Shown here one piece after another: positions 52,519 to 60,971 of a DNA stretch of 64,000 nucleotides. The notes beneath the pieces are model-generated. The model saw only the letters and a program-made list of their open reading frames with translations, was not told the DNA's origin and did not search any database. The stretch spans positions 232,222-296,221 of the forward strand of contig DASVQF010000048.1 of the NCBI GenBank assembly GCA_036389315.1, read 5' to 3'. Each line of letters begins with the position of its first letter. Position 1 is the stretch's first letter. A program made the translations under genes and the position numbers. Source of the DNA: DASQYE01 sp036389315 (lineage in GTDB: Bacteria > Acidobacteriota > Blastocatellia > Pyrinomonadales > Pyrinomonadaceae).

Positions 52519-54966
52519 TTAAGAGCTGGGAACAACCTCTTCAACGTTTGCCTCTGGGCTATAGTAATGAGAGTAGTAGCTACGATAGTAATAGTAGTCA
52601 TGCTCGCGTAGGTTTACGTTATTTAGCACAACACCGAATACTTTAGCGCCAACGTCCTGCAAGAGTTGTCTGGTACGGCGCACGATGCCGCGCGAGGTCT
52701 TACCACTGTGTACAACCAGCAGCACCCCGTCAACTAACGTTGAAGCGAGCACTCCGTCGGTGAAGGAGCCAATAGGCGGCGAATCTATGATGATGTGTGT
52801 AAATGTCTCTTCGAATATCTTCATGAGGCGAGCCATTTGTTCAGACCCGATCAATTCTGCGGGGTTCGGGGGGATTGTCCCTGAAGGGAGGATGTAGAGC
52901 CCGCCATCAACGGAAGGCATAACCACATCCAAAATTTCGGCTTCGCTCATCTCGCTCGACAGTATTGTGCTCAGACCTTTGTTGTTGTCTAGCCCGAAGA
53001 TCGAATGAAGGCGTGGCCGTCGCATATCCGCGTCAATGACGAGAACGCGTGCGCCCGTCTGCGCTAGGCTTAGGGCAGTATTCACTGCCGTTGTTGTCTT
53101 ACCCTCCGAAGGGATGCTTGAAGTCACCAACAAAGACTTCGGCGCATGCCCTGCCGTGGCAAGTAGCACGGAGGTTCTCAGGTGACGGTACGCTTCCCCT
53201 AAGGGAGACTTAACATCCGTATTAAGAAGCAACTCTGGAGATATATCCTCGTTACGACGATGCTCAAGTGTAAGCGAGGAAGACAACAGATGCTTCCTCT
53301 TCGCCTTCCCGATCCCTGGTATTACCCCTATCGTTGGCAACTGAAGCCACCGATTTACATCTTCCGTAGAGCGGACTGAGTCGTTTATGTATTCAAGGAA
53401 GATGGCAATGCCGAGGCTGCTACCGAGCCCTAGTAAAAGGGCCATCAGGATACTGCGGAAGCGTTGCGGGCCTATAGGAATATCTGGGGCGAGCGCATAG
53501 TCAACGACATATATGTTGTTGGGGGTTCCGGCCACTAGTACGTCATTCTCTTTCGAGCGTTGGAGGAGGCCGTCGAGAAGTTGCTTGTTGGTCTCTATCT
53601 CCTGCTGAATGATGCGGTAGTTGATGGCGGATTCGTTCTGCGTGACGGTCTCAGAACGTTGTTTGTCGAAGTCTGCGCGGATGGCCCGCTCGCGATCAAG
53701 CGCCTGGCGATAGCGCGTCTCAAGATTTGTCGTCAAGACTTTGGTCGCGCGGGTGCGAAGCTCGCTTGCCTGTTTTTCCAGCGTCGCGATCTGCTGAGTC
53801 ACCTCTTTGACTTCGGGCCACTCTTCAGTGTTCTCGACGAGAAGCTCCTGGCGTTTCTGTTTCAGAGCTGCCAGTTTTGTCTCGATGTCCTGAAGCTGCT
53901 TGGCATCGCCTTCGGCGAGGGCGCTGGCGGCTTCGGGCGATTGTGCCGCGCGGTAAGCAGCTTCGGCAGCCTTACGTTCATTTTCGGCTACGAGGAGCTG
54001 CTGGTTAAGGCCGGCCAGGCGCTCGACGACGGTGTTCTGGCTGCCATCCAGAGAGAGTATTTGGTGGTTCTTGGCATAGTTAACCAGGCGCTCTTCGCCG
54101 CTGCGGATCTGTGATTGCAGCTCAGCCACGCGTCTCTGTAGAAAGTCGCCTGTGTTGGCCGTGTTCTCAGTCTTTTTCTCCAGGTTCGAGAAGACGAAGG
54201 TATCGGCCACCGCGTTGACTATTTTCGCAGCAACCTGCGGGTCGGAATGCGTGAAGCGAATATCAATGAGGCGTGTGTCTTTTGAATAGGAACTGGTACG
54301 CGTCTCTTTGACGGGCTCGACTTTCAATCCCGCCTGCAAGAGGCGCACGTAGGGGTCTAGCTGCCGGGCGACGACGAGGTCTTCGCGTGAAGTGGCGGGC
54401 GCGACCGTCCCGGTGAGCGGTAAGCTGTCATCATTCTTCTTATTATCGTCGGCCTGTTTCTTTCTCAGGCCGACCATCCGCAGCAGGTTCTGCCAGGTGG
54501 AGCGGTTCTGGTCGCGACTGGGCCGGATGAATGATTCATTGTGTTCCAGGTCGAGCGTCTTGACGACTCGGCGCAAGAGTCCCTGGCTGGTCAGGTTCTG
54601 CAACTGCGTGTTGAAGTATGCGGGGTCGCTCGTCGGAGAGTTGACAATGACAGTGTTGTTTTTACTCACACCGCTGGCCGGATTGTTCTCCAAATCAACC
54701 TGCACGCGCGCCTGTGCGGAGAAGATGTCGGGCTGCCGCGCCATGTAGATGGCAGATAAGGAGGTGATAATCAGCGTGATGCCTATAATAAGCCAGACAT
54801 GCTTGCGTACCGCACGCAGGTATTCCCGAAAATGGTTCGCCTCAGGCTCTTCAGTCACGCCGTAGTAACCGCCGCTGGTAGAGGGCGCGGAAGCGCCGTT
54901 GTGCGATCTCTCTAGAGAGCGGGATTCTGGAAGGCTCAAAATCTTTGGCTGATCGTCTTTCATCAC
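52519..54966 (-). CDS. Wzc/GumC-type chain-length regulator fused to BY-kinase
   Basis: An 815-residue inner-membrane protein. An N-terminal Wzz domain (HVWLIIGITLIITSLSAIYM is TM1), a long coiled coil (about 265-450), a second TM near 510 and a C-terminal tyrosine autokinase with Walker A SSIPSEGKTTTAV (near residue 620), A' VLVIDADMRRPRL and Walker B IIIDSPPIGSF. The C-terminus is a tyrosine cluster (DYYYYRSYYSHYYS), the usual autophosphorylation tail. It controls polymer length and export together with Wza, encoded 32 bases upstream. Confidence 0.93.
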   Translation of the reverse strand: MMKDDQPKILSLPESRSLERSHNGASAPSTSGGYYGVTEEPEANHFREYLRAVRKHVWLIIGITLIITSLSAIYMARQPDIFSAQARVQVDLENNPASGVSKNNTVIVNSPTSDPAYFNTQLQNLTSQGLLRRVVKTLDLEHNESFIRPSRDQNRSTWQNLLRMVGLRKKQADDNKKNDDSLPLTGTVAPATSREDLVVARQLDPYVRLLQAGLKVEPVKETRTSSYSKDTRLIDIRFTHSDPQVAAKIVNAVADTFVFSNLEKKTENTANTGDFLQRRVAELQSQIRSGEERLVNYAKNHQILSLDGSQNTVVERLAGLNQQLLVAENERKAAEAAYRAAQSPEAASALAEGDAKQLQDIETKLAALKQKRQELLVENTEEWPEVKEVTQQIATLEKQASELRTRATKVLTTNLETRYRQALDRERAIRADFDKQRSETVTQNESAINYRIIQQEIETNKQLLDGLLQRSKENDVLVAGTPNNIYVVDYALAPDIPIGPQRFRSILMALLLGLGSSLGIAIFLEYINDSVRSTEDVNRWLQLPTIGVIPGIGKAKRKHLLSSSLTLEHRRNEDISPELLLNTDVKSPLGEAYRHLRTSVLLATAGHAPKSLLVTSSIPSEGKTTTAVNTALSLAQTGARVLVIDADMRRPRLHSIFGLDNNKGLSTILSSEMSEAEILDVVMPSVDGGLYILPSGTIPPNPAELIGSEQMARLMKIFEETFTHIIIDSPPIGSFTDGVLASTLVDGVLLVVHSGKTSRGIVRRTRQLLQDVGAKVFGVVLNNVNLREHDYYYYRSYYSHYYSPEANVEEVVPSS

Positions 54967-54998
54967 ATCACCTGTTCTTGGCCAGGCGAAAACTGTAT

Positions 54999-56045
54999 CT
55001 ATCGTATGACCTGTATGGGAAGTTGGCCCACGGTCGGGACGACTGCGCCGACCAGACTTCTTAAGAGCCTTTTGCCTCCGGAAGTTGGGACATCAATAAT
55101 ATCGTTGGGAAGGAGGGCTATATCCTCGGCCTGCTGCTTATCGATCGCCGTGAGGTCAACGAAGATCTCTTTCTTCGGGGTGCTTCCCTGCTCCTGCCGT
55201 ATGATGCGGACTCGTCCCTTCTTCGTGTCCGGCATGGTGCCGCCCGCCATCGCAATCGCTTTCGAGACGGTAATGTTGTCTTCTTTGAGAAGTACGGGGC
55301 CGGGCCGCAAGACGTTTCCCACAATGTATGCCTCTCTGGCTTCGGGCAAGGTGATGATGTCGCCGGGTTGCAGGTAAGGGTTGGCCTGCTCGACGGCGCT
55401 TAGAGTATCCTTGAGGCTGAAGACGAGAAACTCTATCCCGCTTGTCGCAGCGTTTGTGTTCTCGCACAGGTTGAAGGCCGGAAGGCGTGCGATCTGTATC
55501 CGCCCGCCCGCCCGCTCTGTGGGCCCACCCGCATAAAATTGCACCAACTCTATGAGCCGGACGGCCCGACGCAACTGAAACTGGCCGGGCTTTGTGACAG
55601 CACCGTTAATGGCGACGGGCTGCGAATTGTATTCCTTAACCGTGACGACGACCTGCGGATTGCGCTTGTACTTCTTGAAAAATTCGCGCAGCGTTTCTGA
55701 AAGCTCCGTTCGTGTGCGGCCCGCCGCCTGAATCTCATTCTGCTCTTCATGCTGTACGGACGGGACGGGGATGCGGCCACACTCGTCCACCTCTACGGCA
55801 TCCATCGAAAGCTCCGGGACGGCGCGTCCGGCGCTGACGCGTATGCTCAAGACATCGCGTGGGCCAATGCGATAGAGGTCTACGGTGCGGACGCTCGCCG
55901 TGCTGCCACTTGTTTCCGGCAGGGCGGCAGGAGATGCTTGCGGCGGCGCTGCTCCCTGCTGGGCATGCAGATTAGGTTGCGCCAGAGAAGCGAGCGCGAA
56001 GACGAGCGCAAGGCGAACCAGTATCAGCGATAATCTTTCACTCAT
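54999..56045 (-). CDS. wza: Polysaccharide export outer-membrane protein (Wza-like)
   Basis: A 348-residue exported protein. A signal peptide (LILVRLALVFALASLAQPNL) without a lipobox Cys precedes the polysaccharide-export domain (LYRIGPRDVLSIRVSAG, then QVVVTVKEYNSQPVAINGAV) and SLBB-type repeats (YIVGNVLRPGPVLLKEDNIT). It would form the outer-membrane or periplasmic channel of the export machinery. It lies directly ahead of the Wzc-type kinase gene. Confidence 0.88.
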   Translation of the reverse strand: MSERLSLILVRLALVFALASLAQPNLHAQQGAAPPQASPAALPETSGSTASVRTVDLYRIGPRDVLSIRVSAGRAVPELSMDAVEVDECGRIPVPSVQHEEQNEIQAAGRTRTELSETLREFFKKYKRNPQVVVTVKEYNSQPVAINGAVTKPGQFQLRRAVRLIELVQFYAGGPTERAGGRIQIARLPAFNLCENTNAATSGIEFLVFSLKDTLSAVEQANPYLQPGDIITLPEAREAYIVGNVLRPGPVLLKEDNITVSKAIAMAGGTMPDTKKGRVRIIRQEQGSTPKKEIFVDLTAIDKQQAEDIALLPNDIIDVPTSGGKRLLRSLVGAVVPTVGQLPIQVIR

Positions 56046-56082
56046 ATCACAAAGCTCCCGGCGGTCATGGCAAAGGGAGTCT

Positions 56083-56358
56083 TCATCTGTAGGACAGCCC
56101 GTTGCGGCGCGCGAGCAGGGCTTCGCGCAGGTGATTGGGATGGGCGAGGTTCAAGACAGTGTTGCTGAGGAGAATCATCAGTTCCTCATGCTCGCGCTGG
56201 AAAGTTCCCGTTAAGGGGCGATCTCCCGTCTTCACAACTACGCCCTCTCTGACCCACTGCCAGAACTGAGTCTGGGTTGTCCAGAACTGCTTGCGGTCGC
56301 GGCAGATGACAAGGGCTGTTTTTTTCCTCTTCTTGCGCTTCTCTTTGATGGGGCCCAT
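56083..56358 (-). CDS. Small basic protein of unknown function
   Basis: A 91-residue protein starting GPIKEKRKKRKKTALVICRD. Translation is assigned to ATG 56358 with AGAGGAG upstream; an earlier in-frame start would include that ribosome site in the protein. The C-terminal half has REHEELMILLSNTVLNLAHP. No family is recognised. It is the first gene of the wza-wzc string, 37 bases ahead of wza, so it may be a locus-specific regulator or a cytoplasmic helper. Confidence 0.6.
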   Translation of the reverse strand: MGPIKEKRKKRKKTALVICRDRKQFWTTQTQFWQWVREGVVVKTGDRPLTGTFQREHEELMILLSNTVLNLAHPNHLREALLARRNGLSYR

Positions 56359-56449
56359 GGCTTGGATAACTCCTCTTTCCAGACACACTCTACCCGTCGC
56401 TTGATAGCTCCTCTTAAAAAGTTCCGTCTCAGAGGAGCATCAAGCCGTA

Positions 56450-56482
56450 CCCCTATGCGGGGAAGCCTCCTATGGCGGAGGC
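56450..56482 (-). promoter_or_regulatory. Two adjacent hairpins in the leader of the export operon
   Basis: CCCC-TATGC-GGGG (56450-56462) and GCCTCC-TATGGC-GGAGGC (56465-56482) lie side by side about 90 bases before the start at 56358. They could form an RNA leader structure; no known riboswitch fold or ops/JUMPstart element is apparent, and there is no poly-T directly after. Confidence 0.3.
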
Positions 56483-56577
56483 GGCATCAGGTTTGTACTG
56501 CGATAAGAGTAGAGAGGCTAAAAACAGGGCTCTGGTCTTCCCTCTCTGAAGATCTCTCTTCTCTTACTTCACTCACT

Positions 56578-57225
56578 TCACTGCGCAAGCAGGCGTGAAA
56601 TCAGTTCCGTGCGGCGGCGGACGCCGAATTTGGTAAAGATATTGCGTAAATGAAACTTGACGGTCTCGGGGCTGACGCCGAGGCGCGCGCCGATCTCGGC
56701 GTTAGTCCTGCCCTCAACGCAGCTTAGAGCGACCTGAGCCTCGCGGCGGCTCAGTTCGTAGCCGCTCGCGACGCTTCGAATGGCTCGATGGAAACCGGTA
56801 TTGTCGGGCCGGATTTGGGATTCATGTGGATGCGTCGGCATCCCGGCCCTCTGGCGGCGCGCGAAAATCTCCTCCGGTTTAAATATCTGGTAGCAGGCGC
56901 GCTCCCGAAAGGGGCCACCATTATGGCCATTAAGAGGCGCAATACTTAGTTTCCGAAGGAGCCCGCAGCGGGCCCTACGAACGGTCGAATAGCTGTTCAA
57001 CCCGGTGAGAGTCATCAACTGGCGAATGGTAAAAGTCCCTACGCACCCGCCCGCAGCCTCCGTTTCATCAAACATCGCCTGATAGAGACGGTCTTCCGCC
57101 GGGGTGTGGCTGAGCGCCAGAAGAGCCCTCGCGCTATCGGGCAAAAGCTCAATTAACTCCCCTGAGGGGTAGTCCGTTTGACGGCTCAAGACGCCTATTT
57201 TTAGGATGTTGGGGGACTTCAACAT
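56578..57225 (-). CDS. LuxR-type transcriptional regulator
   Basis: A 215-residue regulator with a C-terminal LuxR/GerE helix-turn-helix (LSRREAQVALSCVEGRTNAE and GVSPETVKFHLRNIFTKFGV). The N-terminal part is not a response-regulator receiver: it contains TFTIRQLMTLTGLNSYSTVR, which looks like a winged-helix DNA-binding segment. It is on the same strand as, and upstream of, the polysaccharide operon and is its most likely controller. The signal is unknown. Confidence 0.8.
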   Translation of the reverse strand: MLKSPNILKIGVLSRQTDYPSGELIELLPDSARALLALSHTPAEDRLYQAMFDETEAAGGCVGTFTIRQLMTLTGLNSYSTVRRARCGLLRKLSIAPLNGHNGGPFRERACYQIFKPEEIFARRQRAGMPTHPHESQIRPDNTGFHRAIRSVASGYELSRREAQVALSCVEGRTNAEIGARLGVSPETVKFHLRNIFTKFGVRRRTELISRLLAQ

Positions 57226-57685
57226 ACTTTTTGGGAAATGGACAGCGATAGAAAAATGAATGAGAGTTACTTACATGTGGAAATCGGTCTACTCCTGAGG
57301 TTAAAAAGTGGTTTGAGTGTTGTATTCGTAACAGCCATAGAGCGGCACTATTGCTGCTGCGAGGTTAAATCAAAGAGACCGAAGACTTGTAGGCTCGGGT
57401 GCTTCAACCCTACCAAAACGGCCTAAAACGTGGCGGGGTTTATAACAGCTATGAGAGTAAACGTCAATGTTTTTTCATGCGGGCGGCGGGTTGATTTCTA
57501 ATTCGAGGGTGTTCTTCTTTTGGTTAAGTTGTCAAAGATAGAGGCGCTAAATACCGTCTCCTGAATGCTTATATAGCTGTGAGGCAAAATATAACATGGG
57601 CATCCAGTCCGGTGATGAAAAGTTTTTGTCGGCGGCTCAAAATGGCCCGGTAAACCGGAGTCTTGCCCGATTCCGGCGGATGGCA
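57226..57685 (+). other. Intergenic region with no supported gene
   Basis: Between the LuxR gene and the small membrane protein, only short frames without ribosome sites or family similarity occur. No RNA gene, repeat or terminator is convincing. It presumably holds the LuxR promoter on the minus strand. Confidence 0.5.
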
Positions 57686-57877
57686 TCAACTTGAGCGGCG
57701 AGTCACAGACCGAGGGTTGCCGCGCAGAGCCGCCTGACGGCGCAACTCCTCTTCCAACTGATGCTGCGCTTCGCGCCTGCGCTCGGCATTGCGTAGTATC
57801 TGGCTACGCACCGTGAGCGTTAAAGTCACGGCCACGACTATGATGATAAGAACGAACATGAAGGTGAGCCAGTCCAC
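57686..57877 (-). CDS. Small single-pass membrane protein
   Basis: A 63-residue protein starting at GTG 57877 with GGAGGA eight bases upstream. It has one strongly hydrophobic helix (LTFMFVLIIIVVAVTLTLTV, residues 4-23) and a charged coiled-coil-prone tail (RREAQHQLEEELRRQAALRG). No known family. It is divergent from mutS, and its ribosome site and clean membrane segment make it a likely real gene. Confidence 0.6.
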   Translation of the reverse strand: MDWLTFMFVLIIIVVAVTLTLTVRSQILRNAERRREAQHQLEEELRRQAALRGNPRSVTRRSS

Positions 57878-58065
57878 GAGCCTTCTCCTCCGGTGCGATT
57901 GGGTTGCCGGATTGTACTACACAGGCAAGCCTTTCAAACAGGGCGGCTCTCTTCAATCGCGGCCGGGGTCGCTTGCGCTTTCCTCCCGGTTGCGTGTAGG
58001 GTTGAAAGCTCTACGCTACAAGCCAGGCGGCACGCGCGTCGCCGAACCTCTTTTTTGACGAACCG

Positions 58066-60888
58066 ATGACGACCCAGACACCCATGCTCAGGCAGTATCA
58101 TGAGCTGAAGCGACAGCATCCAGGCACTTTACTCTTCTTTAGGCTGGGCGATTTCTACGAGCTGTTCTTCGACGATGCCGTGACGGGCTCGCGCGAGCTG
58201 GAGATTACTTTGACGGCGCGGCACAAGGAGCGTGGCGAGCCTATCCCTATGTGCGGAGTGCCGCACCATGCGGCCTCGGGCCACATCGCGCGGCTCGTGC
58301 GCAAGGGCTACCGGGTGGCGATCTGCGAGCAGACGGAAGACCCTGCGCTGGCCAAGAAGCTGGTCAGGCGCGAGGTCGTGCGGATCATCACGCCGGGGAC
58401 GGCCATAGACCCGCAGTTGGTGGAAGCGCGCGAGTCTATCTATCTGGCAGCCGTCACGGGCAGCGGCTCCGTGATGGGCGCGGCTTTCCTAGACCTCTCG
58501 ACGGGAGAGTTTCGCGCGACCGAAGCGAGCGGCGCGGAAGCCTGGACGCGCATTCGCGCAGACCTCGAATCCTACGGCCCGCGTGAGATTCTCTTTCCCT
58601 CGTCGCTCGCGCCCTTAATCAAGAACACGGCGGCAAGCGCCAAGCAGACGACAAAGCTTCCGCTGCCTGATGATGAGAAGAATGCTGCGCATTCTCAGGC
58701 GTTATCGGACGCCGGAGGGGTGCGCGACGCTATGACAAATGTGACGAGGGATGAGGAGAAGGTTTTTGGCGGAGCGACGCTGACGGCGCTGGACGATTGG
58801 CTGTGGCAGACGCAGGAGTGCGCGGCGCTGCTGCGCGAGCAGTTCGGCGTGCGCTCTTTGGAAGGCTACGGGCTCGAAGGCAAAGGTGCTGCTGTGGCTG
58901 CGGCCGGGGCCTGTCTTCGTTACGCGCGCGAGATGCAGCGCGCGGCCGCCGCGCACGTCACAGACATACAGTACTTCGAGCCGCAGGATCACCTGATCCT
59001 GGACGGCGTGACGGTCAGAAACCTTGAGCTGGTAGAGGCGCAAGGGGCGCAGGGGCGCGCTCGCGCTTTGCTCGACGTGATTGACGAAACGGTGACAGGG
59101 ATGGGAGCAAGGCTCTTGCGCTCCTGGCTCCTGCGTCCCTCGATTCGTCGCGGCGAGATAGAAGCGCGGCAGGGGGCAATCGCAGACCTTCACGCTTCGC
59201 AGATGAAAAGAGACCGCTTGCGCGCCGTGCTCAAGGAGGTCTCAGACCTTGAGCGCCTGACGGGCCGGCTCAACATGTGCTCGGCTTCGCCCAGAGACCT
59301 CTGCGCGCTCGTGCGCTCCCTGGATCAGGTTCCGGCCATTCGCCGGGCGTTATCGGACTCCGAATCGTCTCTGCTCCAGGTGCTTTATGAAAGCATGGAC
59401 GAGATGGAGGACTTGCGCGCGATGGTCTCTGCGGCTGTGAGCGAGGATGCGCCCGCCAAGCTCTCGGAGGGCGGCGCTATCCGCGACGGGTATTCGAGCG
59501 AGCTGGACGAGCTGCGCTCGATCAGCCGTGACGCCAAGCGAACAATCGCCACGCTCGAAGCCAGAGAGCGTGCGCGCTCAGGCATCTCATCGCTGCGGAT
59601 TCGTTATAACGGCGTCTTCGGCTACTTCATAGAAGTATCTAAAGCCGCATCGGCGCGCGTCCCCGCCGATTACGAGCGGAGGCAAACCCTGTCGAACGCG
59701 GAGCGCTACACTACGCCCGAGCTGAAGTCCTGGGAGACGCGCGTGCTCGGCGCTGAAGAGCGTATGACGCAGCTCGAAGCGGAGATTTTCTCACAGGTCT
59801 GTGCGCAGGCCGCCGCAGAGACGCGCCGCATACAGGCGACGGCCCGCGCCCTGGCCGCGCTCGACGCCCTCTGCTCGCTCGCCGAGACGGCCGTGCGCCG
59901 CCGCTACGTCCGCCCCACGATGCACGACGGCGACGAGATAGAGATCGTGCAGGGCCGTCATCCGGTGATAGAGGTCTTTAGCCCAGAGCCGTTTATCCCG
60001 AACGACCTCTACATGAATAACTCTACAGACCGCTTCCTGATTATCACTGGCCCAAACATGGGCGGCAAAAGCAGCCTCTTGAGGCAGACGGCCATCATCT
60101 CCATCCTCGCTCAGATGGGCTCTTTCGTTCCGGCCGAGCGGGCGCGTCTCCCTGTGCTTGATCGTATCTGGACGAGGGTCGGCGCGTCGGACGACCTAGC
60201 TGGCGGTCGCTCGACCTTCATGGTCGAGATGACGGAGACCGCGAGCATACTGCATAACGCGAGCCCTCGCTCGCTAGTGCTCCTGGACGAGATCGGGCGC
60301 GGGACGGCCACCTTCGACGGCCTCTCTATAGCTTGGGCCGTCGTCGAGTACCTGCACGACTCGCCTGAGCACGCGGCCAAGACGCTGTTTGCGACTCATT
60401 ATCACGAGCTGACGGAGCTGGCCGAGCGGCTGCCGGGCGCGCAGAACTACCAGATCACTGCCGCCGAGCGCGACGGCGAAGTGGTCTTCCTGCACAGGCT
60501 CGAACGTGGGCGCGCCTCCAAGTCCTACGGCATAGAGGTGGCACGCCTGGCCGGTCTGCCGCCTTCCGTCCTGGAACGGGCGCGCGATGTGCTGGCGCGG
60601 CTTGAGCGTTACGAGCTGGACGTGTTCGCCGAAGAGGAGGAGGCGGCGCAGGGCGAGGCCGAGAAAAGCCAAGCGCCCGGCGACGAGTGGAACGAGTGGG
60701 CCCTGGACGAAGCCGGCTTGAAGAGCGCGGCGCAGCGCGCTCGTCGCCGCCGCATCGCCGCGCAGGCCACGCTTTTCGACGCCACGAATCAAAGCCTGCT
60801 TGACGAGCTACGCGACGTTAAGGTAGAAACCATCTCAGCAGATGAAGCGCGCGAACTTCTCTTCAGTTTACGCAAACGCATGGTGTAA
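58066..60888 (+). CDS. mutS: DNA mismatch repair protein MutS
   Basis: A 940-residue complete MutS. The mismatch-recognition Phe30-x-Glu32 is in RLGDFYELF; the connector, lever and clamp domains follow; the ATPase has GPNMGGKSSLLRQTA near residue 662, STFMVEMTETASIL, LVLLDEIGRGTATFDG and ATHYHELTEL. The C-terminal end includes LFDATNQSLLDELRDV, the usual MutS tail. It recognises base mismatches and recruits MutL. Nearby genes do not include mutL. Confidence 0.97.
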   Translation: MTTQTPMLRQYHELKRQHPGTLLFFRLGDFYELFFDDAVTGSRELEITLTARHKERGEPIPMCGVPHHAASGHIARLVRKGYRVAICEQTEDPALAKKLVRREVVRIITPGTAIDPQLVEARESIYLAAVTGSGSVMGAAFLDLSTGEFRATEASGAEAWTRIRADLESYGPREILFPSSLAPLIKNTAASAKQTTKLPLPDDEKNAAHSQALSDAGGVRDAMTNVTRDEEKVFGGATLTALDDWLWQTQECAALLREQFGVRSLEGYGLEGKGAAVAAAGACLRYAREMQRAAAAHVTDIQYFEPQDHLILDGVTVRNLELVEAQGAQGRARALLDVIDETVTGMGARLLRSWLLRPSIRRGEIEARQGAIADLHASQMKRDRLRAVLKEVSDLERLTGRLNMCSASPRDLCALVRSLDQVPAIRRALSDSESSLLQVLYESMDEMEDLRAMVSAAVSEDAPAKLSEGGAIRDGYSSELDELRSISRDAKRTIATLEARERARSGISSLRIRYNGVFGYFIEVSKAASARVPADYERRQTLSNAERYTTPELKSWETRVLGAEERMTQLEAEIFSQVCAQAAAETRRIQATARALAALDALCSLAETAVRRRYVRPTMHDGDEIEIVQGRHPVIEVFSPEPFIPNDLYMNNSTDRFLIITGPNMGGKSSLLRQTAIISILAQMGSFVPAERARLPVLDRIWTRVGASDDLAGGRSTFMVEMTETASILHNASPRSLVLLDEIGRGTATFDGLSIAWAVVEYLHDSPEHAAKTLFATHYHELTELAERLPGAQNYQITAAERDGEVVFLHRLERGRASKSYGIEVARLAGLPPSVLERARDVLARLERYELDVFAEEEEAAQGEAEKSQAPGDEWNEWALDEAGLKSAAQRARRRRIAAQATLFDATNQSLLDELRDVKVETISADEARELLFSLRKRMV

Positions 60889-60971
60889 TGGTCGTGCCGT
60901 CCTTCGCAAGGACGCGCCGTCGTTTGCGCCTGCAAATCCGGGTTGCAAGGTAGACAAGAAGTATCTTTCCC

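Noticed and set aside
57498..57689. 63-residue frame between the LuxR gene and the small membrane protein
   Set aside because: No ribosome site, no hydrophobic or domain pattern, and it overlaps the neighbouring better-supported gene end.
60898..60914. Seven-bp hairpin between mutS and nagZ
   Set aside because: There is no T-run and no sign of a known RNA element, so I would not call it a terminator.
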